NCBI GenBank assembly: GCA_904424815.1
Contig: CAJGBI010000001.1
Span: forward strand, 547,010 to 611,009
DNA: 64,000 nt
Source: Puniceicoccaceae bacterium Marseille-Q1082
GTDB taxonomy: Bacteria; Verrucomicrobiota; Verrucomicrobiia; Opitutales; Intestinicryptomonadaceae
Direction: 5' to 3'
Position numbers and translations under genes: made by a program
Part shown: piece after piece, positions 37,459 to 45,407 of the stretch
Numbering within the stretch: position 1 is the first letter of the stretch
Layout: each line of letters starts with the position of its first letter
The notes under the pieces: model-generated
Database searches by the model: none
What the model was told of the DNA's origin: nothing
The model's input: the letters and a program-made list of their open reading frames with translations, nothing else

Positions 37459-38399
37459 AAAGGAATTTTCTGTTTTTGGCGCCGATGGCGGGCTACACCA
37501 ACGGCGCGTGCCGCAGGATTTTCCGCGAGTCCGGCGGCGCGGACGGCTGCGTGAGCGAATTCGTCTACTGCCGCGCCGTCCTGTCGGAAGCCGCCCGCGT
37601 GTTTGAAAAGATGGCTTTCGACGACGCCGAGCGCCCGTTCGGAATCCAGATATTCGGCTCCGACCCGAGCGAGATGGCCGACGCCGCGTCTCTCATAGAG
37701 GAAAGGCTTTCGCCGGATTTCATAGACGTGAATTTCGGCTGCCCCGCGCCGAACGCCGTCGGGGCGGGGGCGGGCAGCGCGCTTTTGCGGGACGTTCCGC
37801 GGATGTCAAAAATCGTCTCCGCCATGGTCGGCGCGCTCAAAAAGACCCCCGTCACCGCGAAGATGCGCTCGGGCTGGTCGCTCGGCGAGATCGCCGTTCC
37901 CCGCGCCGCGCTCGCATTGCAGGACGCGGGGGCTAAAATGATCACCCTCCACGGGCGCACGAAATCGCAGGGGTATTCGGGCGATGCGGATTGGGATTTG
38001 ATAGAGCGCACCGCGCGCAGCCTTTCGATTCCGCTAATCGGCAACGGGTCGGCGGAAAAGCTTGCCGCCGGCAGTCTGCGCGGCAGCGCGTGCGCGGGTT
38101 TTATGATAGGCAGGGCGGCGCTCGGGAACCCGTGGGTGTTTTTGAAGGTAAGGGGCGAAATCGAGGGCAGGGAATTTACTCCCCCGCCGCCCTCGAAGCG
38201 CGCGCGGCTTGCCCTGCGGTACGCGCGGCTTATGTGCGACGGCAGGGATTCCGGCGTCTCCCCCGAAAACATAACCCATATAAGGAGCCAGACGATACGC
38301 TTTTTGAAGGGCGGGGCGGGCTTCAAAAAAGCGCGCGTCGAAATTTTAAAAATCAAAACTTTGGACGAATTGGAAAACATATTATGCGGATTTTTCTGA
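37446..38399 (+). CDS. dus: tRNA-dihydrouridine synthase
   Basis: 317 residues from the ATG at 37446, inside the end of the CPBP gene. FMN-dependent reduction of uridine in tRNA D-loops. TIM-barrel marks: FLFLAPMAGYTNGACRRIF, GIQIFGSDP, FIDVNFGCPAPNAVGAGAGS with the catalytic Cys (~98), VTAKMRSGW, TLHGRTKSQGYSGDADW, and the FMN phosphate site LIGNGSAE and GFMIGRAALGNPW. Which of DusA/B/C it equals is not clear; DusB-like is most usual in this phylum. It overlaps the following TPR gene by 16 nt. Confidence 0.93.
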   Translation: MDFLKRNFLFLAPMAGYTNGACRRIFRESGGADGCVSEFVYCRAVLSEAARVFEKMAFDDAERPFGIQIFGSDPSEMADAASLIEERLSPDFIDVNFGCPAPNAVGAGAGSALLRDVPRMSKIVSAMVGALKKTPVTAKMRSGWSLGEIAVPRAALALQDAGAKMITLHGRTKSQGYSGDADWDLIERTARSLSIPLIGNGSAEKLAAGSLRGSACAGFMIGRAALGNPWVFLKVRGEIEGREFTPPPPSKRARLALRYARLMCDGRDSGVSPENITHIRSQTIRFLKGGAGFKKARVEILKIKTLDELENILCGFF

Positions 38400-39634
38400 A
38401 AATGTTTTTTGTCCTCGCCGCGGCGGGGGCGGCGTTCGCCGAAAGCGGCGGGACGGCGAAGGATTTCATAGAGAGGGGCGCTTCATTCTTCGCCCGCGGA
38501 GACTACGCGGCCGCCAGGGAGCTCCTTTCGCAGGTCGAGCTCGACGGTTCGGCGGAGTCCGGAATGGCGGCGTTTTTCCTCGCCTCAATCGGCGCGAACG
38601 AGGGGGCTGCGGACGCTTTCAAGCTCTTCGAGTACGCGGCCGTTCATGCGCCCGGCGACATGAAAATTACCGCCGCAGTCCAGTGCGCGCGCATAGCGCT
38701 GCTGAACGGCAAGCCGGAGATCGCCGAAAAATCCCTCGCCGGATTCGCCGGCGGCGGGGCTTCGCCGGAGGTTGCGTGGTACTACTCTTCCGCCCTGTGG
38801 AGGCTCGGCAAAAAAGAGGAAGCCCTCAAGAATTTCCGCGGGCCGCTCGAAAAATATTTCTCCGACCCCTCGGCGATAGGCGTTGACGTTTTTATAGACG
38901 CGCGCATATCGAAAGACGCTTTCGCGGAGGCCGTCGACGCGGCGGGCTTGAAGCCGTCGAACGCCGCATCCGCCGCGCGCCTCGAAATTCTCGAAGGCAA
39001 AAAAATAACCCCCGCCCAGCCCGGACTCTCTCTCTTCTGCCAAATCGAAAAAATCGACCAAATCCGCGCGGGAGGTTCGGACGATTTCGACGCCGCGGCC
39101 CTCGAAGAGTCGCTCTCAAAATATTCGCGCGCTCCGTTTTCGTGGCGCGCCGCCCTGATTTTGTCGGAGTACTACACCTCGAAAAAAGACTATGAAAAGG
39201 GCGCGGCTTTCGCAAAAACCGCTCAGTTTCTCGCGCCGCCGGAAATCGCCTATCAGGGCAGGCTGCTCATCGCGGAGGCCGACGCCCTGAGGCTCATGAA
39301 AAAATATTCCGAGGCCGACGCCGTGTATCTGAAAGTTGTCATGAACAAGAAAGCGCGCGGCGAGCTCGCCGCCGAAGCCGTGTACAAAACCGGCCTCAAC
39401 TGGTTTGAGCAGGGCGAGTGGGCGAAGGCGCACGCCTACTTTGAAAGGGTTTTCATATCGTATTTCAAATTTGAATACTGGGGCGCGCGCGCCTACTATT
39501 ACGACGCCCAGGCGCTCTACTCGCTCGGCCTGCGGCGCGACGCGAACGCCACCCTTATCGAATATTTTCGCCGCGCCGCAGACCGCAAATCCGAAATATA
39601 CAAAAAGGCGCGGGAATACTATAATTCCATCTGA
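38384..39634 (+). CDS. Secreted TPR-like repeat protein
   Basis: 416 residues beginning with a signal peptide (MRIFLKMFFVLAAAGAAFA). The start lies in the last codons of dus. TPR-like helix pairs recur along the chain: ASFFARGDYAAARELLSQVE, YSSALWRLGKKEEALKNF, LILSEYYTSKKDYEKGAAFA, GRLLIAEADALRLMKKYSEA and YKTGLNWFEQGEWAKAHAYF. The pattern resembles YbgF/BamD-type periplasmic scaffolds but no specific assignment is possible. The first 124-bp palindromic repeat of the window begins 8 nt after its stop. Confidence 0.78.
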   Translation: MRIFLKMFFVLAAAGAAFAESGGTAKDFIERGASFFARGDYAAARELLSQVELDGSAESGMAAFFLASIGANEGAADAFKLFEYAAVHAPGDMKITAAVQCARIALLNGKPEIAEKSLAGFAGGGASPEVAWYYSSALWRLGKKEEALKNFRGPLEKYFSDPSAIGVDVFIDARISKDAFAEAVDAAGLKPSNAASAARLEILEGKKITPAQPGLSLFCQIEKIDQIRAGGSDDFDAAALEESLSKYSRAPFSWRAALILSEYYTSKKDYEKGAAFAKTAQFLAPPEIAYQGRLLIAEADALRLMKKYSEADAVYLKVVMNKKARGELAAEAVYKTGLNWFEQGEWAKAHAYFERVFISYFKFEYWGARAYYYDAQALYSLGLRRDANATLIEYFRRAADRKSEIYKKAREYYNSI

Positions 39635-39642
39635 TTCGCTTA

Positions 39643-39766
39643 GGGCGCGTGAAAAGGGGGTTGATGCTCCGTTAGGAAAGCCGGCAGGACCGCTCGCGTA
39701 TGTTTAATACGCCACGCGCCCCTGTCGGCTTTCCTATACTCGCCTGAACCCCCTTTTGACGCGCCC
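39643..39766 (+). repeat. 124-bp palindromic repeat, full unit (copy A1)
   Basis: Begins GGGCGCGTGAAAAGGGGGTT and ends in the near-exact complement AACCCCCTTTTGACGCGCCC. Inside, AGGAAAGCCGGCAGG pairs with CCTGTCGGCTTTCCT, and the tip is GCGTAT-GTTTA-ATACGC. The two internal loops keep the same size as in the other copies. It starts 8 nt after the TPR gene stop (39634). It is the same length as the copies at 43489 and 58443. Confidence 0.9.
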
Positions 39767-39802
39767 TTCGGTGTCGTCTTAGTTTAGGGCACTGGTTTAC
39801 TG

Positions 39803-39908
39803 TTGATGCTCCGTTAGGAAAGCCGGCAGGACTGCTCGCGTATGTCAAATACGCCGCGCGCCCCTTCCGGCTTTCCTATACTCGCCTGAACCCCCTTTTG
39901 ACGCGCCC
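39803..39908 (+). repeat. 106-bp partial unit of the palindromic repeat (A2)
   Basis: Copies the unit from TTGATGCTCCGTT to the right arm ACGCGCCC but lacks the left outer arm. A 36-bp spacer (39767-39802, TTCGGTGTCGTC...) joins it to the full unit. The same spacer and partial unit occur at the other two sites. Confidence 0.85.
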
Positions 39909-39966
39909 TTTTAAACTTGGCGAATAAATCCATTAAAAACTCTTAAAACTCTTTCAGAACCATCCG
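39909..39966 (+). repeat. Tail module of the repeat cluster
   Basis: The sequence from TTTTAAACTTGGCGAATAAA to CAGAACCATCCGCC also occurs, inverted, at about 58240-58298. It marks the far part of a composite element and is truncated here. The gap from 39635 to 40075 contains only this cluster and the LysM terminator. Confidence 0.8.
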
Positions 39967-40019
39967 CCGCCGTGCGGGCGCAAATTGGGCAAGACCGGAG
40001 TTGCGCTTAATATCCGCGG

Positions 40020-40052
40020 AAAAAAGCGGGCAGAAGTTCAACTCCCGCCCGC
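40020..40052 (-). terminator. Terminator of the LysM gene
   Basis: On the minus strand GCGGGC (40047-40052) pairs with GCCCGC (40026-40031) around a 15-nt loop and is followed by six T (40020-40025), 23 nt past the stop. Confidence 0.7.
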
Positions 40053-40075
40053 TCTTGCGAAAAGTTTTTCGCCCT

Positions 40076-40672
40076 CTATTTCGGGATTACCACTTTCTGG
40101 CCGATCATGAGGCGCGAGGGGCGCAAGTCGGGGTTCGCCCTTATGAGCGCATCTATGGTCGTCTTGTATTTTATCGCTATTTTTGCGAAAGTGTCGCCGC
40201 TTTGGATTATGTGGATTCCGCCTTCGGCGGCGGTTGCCCTGTTGTCGGATTGCGGCTGGGGGGCTGCGGAGGTCGCCTCCGCGCGCCGTGGAGCCGCCTG
40301 GCGTTTGGCGAGGTCTTCCAGCGCCTTATTGAAGTCGGCTATGGACTTGCGGTTATCGGAAATCATGGAGCTCAGCCGCCTCACGGCGTCGTTCGTCTGC
40401 TTCGCGAGGTTCTCGACGCGGTTGCCGTCGCCGGATTTCAAGTCCTCGAGCTGGAGGGCGAGCGAATCCACCCTGTCGCCGAGCTTCTTTATCTCGAGCG
40501 ACAACGCCGCGGCTTTTTCTATTTTATCGGTCATGTTCGCGGAGACGTCGCCGGATTTTTTCATCGCGAATATTCCGAGAACGAGCGCGACTATGCCGAC
40601 GCCCAGACCCAGCAATCCCATCGCGGGCAGCAGGGCCTGCGACCTATCGGTTTTTATGATTTCTTCTTCCAT
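40076..40672 (-). CDS. Membrane-anchored LysM-domain protein
   Basis: 198 residues. A cytoplasmic start (MEEEIIKTDRSQ) is followed by a single membrane helix at ~15-37 (ALLPAMGLLGLGVGIVALVL), a coiled-coil stretch (~45-120) and a Pro/Ala-rich linker. The C-terminal LysM domain at ~152-198 reads IHIIQSGDTFAKIAIKYKTT, ALIRANPDL and LMIGQKVVIPK. It probably binds peptidoglycan from the inner membrane; no catalytic domain is present. It is transcribed divergently from glnD, 126 nt apart. Confidence 0.88.
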   Translation of the reverse strand: MEEEIIKTDRSQALLPAMGLLGLGVGIVALVLGIFAMKKSGDVSANMTDKIEKAAALSLEIKKLGDRVDSLALQLEDLKSGDGNRVENLAKQTNDAVRRLSSMISDNRKSIADFNKALEDLAKRQAAPRRAEATSAAPQPQSDNRATAAEGGIHIIQSGDTFAKIAIKYKTTIDALIRANPDLRPSRLMIGQKVVIPK

Positions 40673-40798
40673 TTTAGCGCGTTTAAAAAATTTTTGTTTT
40701 TATGCGGCCGGTCGATATTTCTTTCAAATTCTCCGACAATTTGGCAGAATGTTTTCAAAATTTCAATAAGATTTACCTCTGGCTAAATTCCGTTTGCG

Positions 40799-43489
40799 AT
40801 GGGCTGGTTTCAACTTCCGGAAAACGCCGCGCGAAGGTGCGCGGAATTTCTCGCCGGCCGAAAGGACGCCGGCGCGGCGGTCAAAGAGTGCCTGCGCGCC
40901 TCCCGCGCGGAGGCTTTGGACGCGCATTTGCGCGGCGCGCCCGGCGGCGCGGTGTGCGCGGCGATGTCGGCCGCGGTCGACGAGGCCGTAAAATTCCTCT
41001 GGAACAGGTTCCTCGAAAAGCGGCTGCGCAAGGACGGGCGCATAGGCGCCAAGGCGTGCATAGCCGCCATCGGGGGGTACGGGCGTTCGGAGCTCTCTCC
41101 GAACAGCGATATCGACATACTTTTTCTCTACGAGGACGGCGTTGGCGACGGAATAAAAGAGCTCCTCGTGGACGGCGTGATGTATCCGCTCTGGGACACC
41201 GGCGTGAAGCTGGGCCACACGAGCGCGACCGAAAGCGAAATTCTCGGGCGGGCCTCCGAGGACATACTTCTGAAAAACTCCCTTCTCGACGCCCGCCTCG
41301 TCTGCGGCGCCCCCACGCTCTATTCGCGCTTCCGGCGGGTGTTTGACGCCGCTTGCCAATTCACCAAAAAGGAGCACTTTGACAGCCTGATGCGCTTAAA
41401 GCGCGACCGCCACGCCGCATTCAACTGGACCCCGTACATACAGGAGCCCAACATAAAAAACGGAATCGGAGGCCTGCGCGACTTTCAGACGATGCGCTGG
41501 AAGGCTCTGCTGAACTTCGGCTCCCCGAGGATAGAGGCTCTCCTGCGGAGGGGGTTGCTTTCCGCCGTAGAATACAAAGTCTTGCGCCGCGCGTTCGACT
41601 TTTTGCTCAGGGTGCGCAACGACCTCCACTTCCAGACGAACCGCCCGACCGACGTCCTCGACCTCGAAAAGCAGCCGTTGGTCGCCGAGCGCCTCGGGTT
41701 TGCGGGTGCGACGGAGGAGGAGCGAGTCGAGGCTTTTATGCGCGAGGTCTACAAATCTTTCCGTGCGGTCGATACGCTCGCCAAGACCGCCAGAAAACGC
41801 ATGGGGGTGCGCCTGCCGAAAGACGTTTTGGCGACCATGCGCCAGCTGGGGGCGCGCGTTCCGCGCAACCGAAAGTACGAAATCGACGGCTTTTGCGCGT
41901 ACCGCGGCGAAATCAGCGCGGTGCGCAGGGGCGTTTTCAAGCGCAAGCCCGCGCGCATTCTGCGGCTTTTTCAATACTGCCAGGCCTACGGGTGCGCGCC
42001 GAGCGACACCCTTGAAGTCGAGCTCAAAGACGCCAGGGAGTTCATCGACGACGCCTACCGCGCCGACCCCGAGAATAAAAGGAGGTTTCTCTCCATTCTC
42101 CAATTCAGGGGCGGCGTTTTTCCCGCGCTTGAAGTAATGCACTATTGGGGAGTTCTCGGGCGCTTCATTCCGGAATTCATGGACATTACCTGCATGGTTC
42201 AGCGCGAGTTCTACCACCGCTATACGGCGGACATGCACACCCTAAATTGCATCGCCCACCTCGACAAAATCTTTTGCGCGCGCAAGTCCGACGGCCTGTA
42301 TTGGCACTACCACAAGGTTCTCACGGGAATGCGCAACCCGATGCTCGCGTACCTTATCCTCTTTCTGCACGACATCGGCAAGGGCGACGGGATGCGCGGC
42401 CATGCGGAGGTTGGCGCGGAGATAGCCGGCAGGGTTTTGCGGCGGCTCGGCGTTCCGGACGAGGACGCGGACACCGCCGTGCTCATCGTCAAGAACCACC
42501 TCGAAATGGCGCGCTTCTGGCAGTCTCACGACATAGAGGACGAGGGGGAAATCGCGAAGTTCGCGGCTATCGCGGGCGACGAGGAAACCCTGAAATTGCT
42601 CTACATAACCACGTTTTGCGACGCAAGCGGCACAGCCGAGGGCTTTTGGAACTCATACAAGCAGGGCTTGCACGAGAGCCTTTACCGCGAGACGCTCTCA
42701 TATATCCGAAAAGGGGCGGGCGCCGAAAACACGTTTGCTAAAAAACGTTTAAAGGCCCTCGCGGAGCTGAGCGCGCTGCCCGAATTCGAAGGGCGGCGGG
42801 AACTTGTGGAAGAGCACATGCTCTGCATGCCCCCGAGCTATTTTTCCTTCCACAACCAAAGCGACGTCTCTATGCACATAAGGCTCGTGGCGGCGCTGAA
42901 AAGGCGCAAAAATCCCGACTCTCCCGTGTTCGAGTGGATAGACGACCCAAACCGCAGCATAACTCGCCTCTGCGCCGTCTCCAACGACAGGGCGGGCATG
43001 TTTTCGGTTCTCGCGGGGGTTTTGAGCATATCCGGCTTCGACATTCTCGGCTCAAAGGTCCTGACGCGCTCCGACGGCGTGACCATAAACACCTTTTACC
43101 TCACGGGGCTCTCCGGCGGGGTTTCCAACAACATGCGCATACGCGAGCTCTTTTCGCGCCGCGTAGCCTCGGCGCTCGCCGACAACCGCGCGCTCGACGC
43201 GGAGGTCGACGAGATGTTCTACGGCTCTCGGCGGCGCAGGAACGAGTCCGTTTTGTCAGACGTGTTTTTGCGCCGCGAAAGCGGCAAGACGGTTCTCGAA
43301 GTGCGCGGCCGCGACAGGGCTGGGCTGCTGTACAAAATCGCAGGAACCGTGCGCGATTGCGGATACGATATCGTGTTTGCCCGCATCAACACCGAAGCCG
43401 GATGGGCGCGCGACACTTTCCACATTTGCGCGCATCCGCTCGCCGAGACGAAAGCAGAGCTTGTAGAAAGCCTAAAATTCCTCTATTAG
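40799..43489 (+). CDS. glnD: Bifunctional [protein-PII] uridylyltransferase/UMP-removing enzyme
   Basis: 896 residues with the full GlnD layout. Nucleotidyltransferase: IGGYGRSELSPNSDIDILFL (~93-112). HD phosphohydrolase: FLHDIGKGDGMRGH (~520) plus VKNHLEMARFWQSHD. ACT1 starts near 719 (TRLCAVSNDRAGMFSVLAGV) and ACT2 near 832 (LEVRGRDRAGLLYKIAG). It senses glutamine and modifies PII proteins; no glnB is in the window. The end is unusual: the stop TAG is the beginning of the palindromic repeat (TTAGGGCGCG), so the C-terminus is set by the repeat junction. Confidence 0.96.
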   Translation: MGWFQLPENAARRCAEFLAGRKDAGAAVKECLRASRAEALDAHLRGAPGGAVCAAMSAAVDEAVKFLWNRFLEKRLRKDGRIGAKACIAAIGGYGRSELSPNSDIDILFLYEDGVGDGIKELLVDGVMYPLWDTGVKLGHTSATESEILGRASEDILLKNSLLDARLVCGAPTLYSRFRRVFDAACQFTKKEHFDSLMRLKRDRHAAFNWTPYIQEPNIKNGIGGLRDFQTMRWKALLNFGSPRIEALLRRGLLSAVEYKVLRRAFDFLLRVRNDLHFQTNRPTDVLDLEKQPLVAERLGFAGATEEERVEAFMREVYKSFRAVDTLAKTARKRMGVRLPKDVLATMRQLGARVPRNRKYEIDGFCAYRGEISAVRRGVFKRKPARILRLFQYCQAYGCAPSDTLEVELKDAREFIDDAYRADPENKRRFLSILQFRGGVFPALEVMHYWGVLGRFIPEFMDITCMVQREFYHRYTADMHTLNCIAHLDKIFCARKSDGLYWHYHKVLTGMRNPMLAYLILFLHDIGKGDGMRGHAEVGAEIAGRVLRRLGVPDEDADTAVLIVKNHLEMARFWQSHDIEDEGEIAKFAAIAGDEETLKLLYITTFCDASGTAEGFWNSYKQGLHESLYRETLSYIRKGAGAENTFAKKRLKALAELSALPEFEGRRELVEEHMLCMPPSYFSFHNQSDVSMHIRLVAALKRRKNPDSPVFEWIDDPNRSITRLCAVSNDRAGMFSVLAGVLSISGFDILGSKVLTRSDGVTINTFYLTGLSGGVSNNMRIRELFSRRVASALADNRALDAEVDEMFYGSRRRRNESVLSDVFLRRESGKTVLEVRGRDRAGLLYKIAGTVRDCGYDIVFARINTEAGWARDTFHICAHPLAETKAELVESLKFLY

Positions 43490-43612
43490 GGCGCGTGAAA
43501 AGGGGGTTGATGCTCCGTTAGGAAAGCCGGCAGGACCGCTCGCGTATGTCAAATACGCCACGCGCCCCTTCCGGCTTTCCTATACTCGCCTGAACCCCCT
43601 TTTGACGCGCCC
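43489..43612 (+). repeat. 124-bp palindromic repeat, full unit (copy B1)
   Basis: Same outer arms, inner stem and GCGTAT-GTCAA-ATACGC tip as at 39643, exactly 124 bp. Its first G is the last base of the glnD stop codon, in the same orientation relative to the gene as the other copies. Confidence 0.9.
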
Positions 43613-43648
43613 TTTCGTGTCGTCTTCGTTTAGGGTACTGGTTTACCG

Positions 43649-43731
43649 TTGATGCTCCGTTGGGAAAGCCGGCAGGACCGCTCGCGTATGTCAAAAATAC
43701 GCCGCGCGCCCTTTTATTCGCCCGAACTTAG
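43649..43731 (+). repeat. Hybrid partial repeat unit (B2)
   Basis: Starts like the 106-bp unit (TTGATGCTCCGTTGGGAAAG) after the same spacer. After the tip it jumps to the ending CGCCCTTTTATTCGCCCGAACTTA, which elsewhere belongs to a third module (58197-58220, inverted). It looks like a recombination between two units that deleted the material between them. Confidence 0.75.
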
Positions 43732-43769
43732 GAATTAACCCCATTGCAGGCGGATTTGCAGGCGCTTGC

Positions 43770-44801
43770 CTATTTCCCGTTCGGCGCGAATTTTTTTGCC
43801 ATGTTTTCAGCGTAAGGGGAATCTGTAAGCAGGTATTTGCCCAGGAAGGCCTCCAGCGGCGTCTTGCTGTCGGTGAATACGGCAATCTTGAATTTTCCCC
43901 CGTCTTTTAGCAGGTAAGCAAAGTCGGGGCGCGGGGTTTCGCCGTCTTTCGTGCGCAAAAATATCATCGCGTATACGGGGCTTGCGTCCATCGCCTTTAA
44001 GTATTTTTTGCCCCATGAAAAGTAATCCCCCAGCGCCTTTCTGCGCTGCTCTTCGGTCATTGAGCCGAATTGCGCGTCGAAAGCCGCCTTTGTGCGCGGC
44101 GTCAGGAATTTCCCGTATTCGTCGATTTTCCACGAGTAGAACACGTTTTGCGCCGCGCGGTAGAATTTCGAGGCCTCGTGCGAATCCGCGTCGGGCAGTT
44201 CTTCGAGCGACACGAGCGGTCCGTTGGCAAAGTTCAAAAACGGGAGGGATTTTTTCTCGAGCTCGGCGAGGATTTTTGCGTCGGACTCCGTCAGGGGCTT
44301 GACGGCGCCGCGGTTTGTTTCTCGCGATTTCGCGGCTCCGTCCGCCATGACTTGCAGGATCGGGTCGTTGAAGGACGGAAGCCAGGCGTATTTTTCGGAA
44401 TCCCTCTTGAAGACCATAAAATTGACGTTGGGGCGGCCTTTCGGCATGGGCGCGGAGGCGGCGGGAAATACCGCAAAATATTCGCCGATTTTCGCCGAGG
44501 CGAGAAATTTTGACGGGTCGGGACGGGCGATTTTTTTGTACGCGGCGGCGCGGCGGGCTTCGGAGGCGGATAGCCCGAGCGCTTTCGGGTCGGACGCCAG
44601 GGCGGATTTGGCGGCCTCAAAAAGCCCCCTTTCGTCCTCCGGAATTTCCGCGACGACCGCGGCCTTTGATTCTATCGGCGCGGAATCCGCGGACGGAAAC
44701 GATACGGGATAGGCGCGCAGCCGCGCGGTTTCGGCGGCGCAGAGAGCCGCATTTAGCGATATTGCGGCGGCCGCCGCCGGAAGGTATTTTAGGATTTTCA
44801 T
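43770..44801 (-). CDS. Secreted protein of unknown function
   Basis: 343 residues from the ATG at 44801, with a signal peptide (MKILKYLPAAAAAISLNAALCAA). The mature chain is mixed alpha/beta without a motif that I recognise. There is a FMVFKRDSEKYAWLPSFNDP segment (~130) and, near the end, YAMIFLRTKDGETPRPDFAYLLKDGGKFKI, which resembles the short beta-meander of small NTF2-like or lumicin-type tails but is not diagnostic. The gene starts 4 nt after the rlmH stop and is co-transcribed with it. A repeat cluster lies beyond its 3' end. No function can be given. Confidence 0.7.
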   Translation of the reverse strand: MKILKYLPAAAAAISLNAALCAAETARLRAYPVSFPSADSAPIESKAAVVAEIPEDERGLFEAAKSALASDPKALGLSASEARRAAAYKKIARPDPSKFLASAKIGEYFAVFPAASAPMPKGRPNVNFMVFKRDSEKYAWLPSFNDPILQVMADGAAKSRETNRGAVKPLTESDAKILAELEKKSLPFLNFANGPLVSLEELPDADSHEASKFYRAAQNVFYSWKIDEYGKFLTPRTKAAFDAQFGSMTEEQRRKALGDYFSWGKKYLKAMDASPVYAMIFLRTKDGETPRPDFAYLLKDGGKFKIAVFTDSKTPLEAFLGKYLLTDSPYAENMAKKFAPNGK

Positions 44802-44805
44802 AAAT

Positions 44806-45243
44806 TCAGTGGTGGTATCCCGCGTTAGCGGATATGGTTTTTGCCCTGTAAATTTGTTCGAGAAGCACGGCGCGCGCAAATTCGTGCGTGAAAGTCATCG
44901 GCGACATCGACATTACGACGTCCGCCCTCGCGCGCACCCTGTCCGACAGGCCGTAGGGGCCGCCTATGGCGAACGCGCTGCCGCCGCGCTGCAAGTCGGC
45001 CTCAAGCGCGCGGGAAAATTCGCGCGAGCCCATTAGGATTCCCTCTTCGCTCATCGCGTAGACCCGCCCCTTGAAATTCGCGAGCTTCGCGAGTATTGCG
45101 TCGGCTTCCGCCTCCGCGCCTGCGTCCCTGACTTCGGCGATCTCGACGCCGCCGTAGCGCGAGAGCCTTTTGGCGTATTCCGCGCAGAGGGATTTGAGTT
45201 CGGCGCATTTCATTTTGCCGACCGCTATGATTTTGGTAGCCAT
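44806..45243 (-). CDS. rlmH: 23S rRNA pseudouridine-1915 N3-methyltransferase
   Basis: 145 residues (family about 155). A SPOUT-fold enzyme acting on assembled 70S ribosomes. Features: KIIAVGKMKCAEL at the start, RVYAMSEEGILMGSREFSRA, the AdoMet knot loop AFAIGGPYGLSDRVR (~92), MSMSPMTFTHEFARAVLLEQ and the invariant C-terminal end NAGYHH. It is the first gene of a two-gene unit with the secreted protein and is divergent from pyrD. Confidence 0.95.
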   Translation of the reverse strand: MATKIIAVGKMKCAELKSLCAEYAKRLSRYGGVEIAEVRDAGAEAEADAILAKLANFKGRVYAMSEEGILMGSREFSRALEADLQRGGSAFAIGGPYGLSDRVRARADVVMSMSPMTFTHEFARAVLLEQIYRAKTISANAGYHH

Positions 45244-45407
45244 TTTATTCGCCTTGCCTCCGCGCGGCTGGCGCGGGCGGGGGTGTTCCCCTTAAATATA
45301 AGGGCGGCGCGCGGCGCGCGGTCAAGCATTATCGCGGGATTTGCGGGACGTTTTGTCTTGCCGGAGCGCGCGGAACGGGTTTAAAGTCCGGCAAGTTTTT
45401 TCAAGAA

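Noticed and set aside
39405-39707. Small frames through the palindromes (also 58427-58801 minus and 58274-58537 plus) sharing GVDAPLGKPAGPLAY-like peptides
   Set aside because: The shared peptides come from translating the repeated palindrome; frames start inside other genes and are not conserved as proteins.
39643-39766. Ordinary Rho-independent terminator
   Set aside because: The stem is far longer than a terminator, has conserved internal loops and is not followed by a T tract, although it might still affect 3' ends.
39643-39908. Possible CRISPR array
   Set aside because: Units are long, few, imperfect palindromes of 124 and 106 bp with a constant spacer, not short direct repeats with variable spacers, and no cas genes are present.
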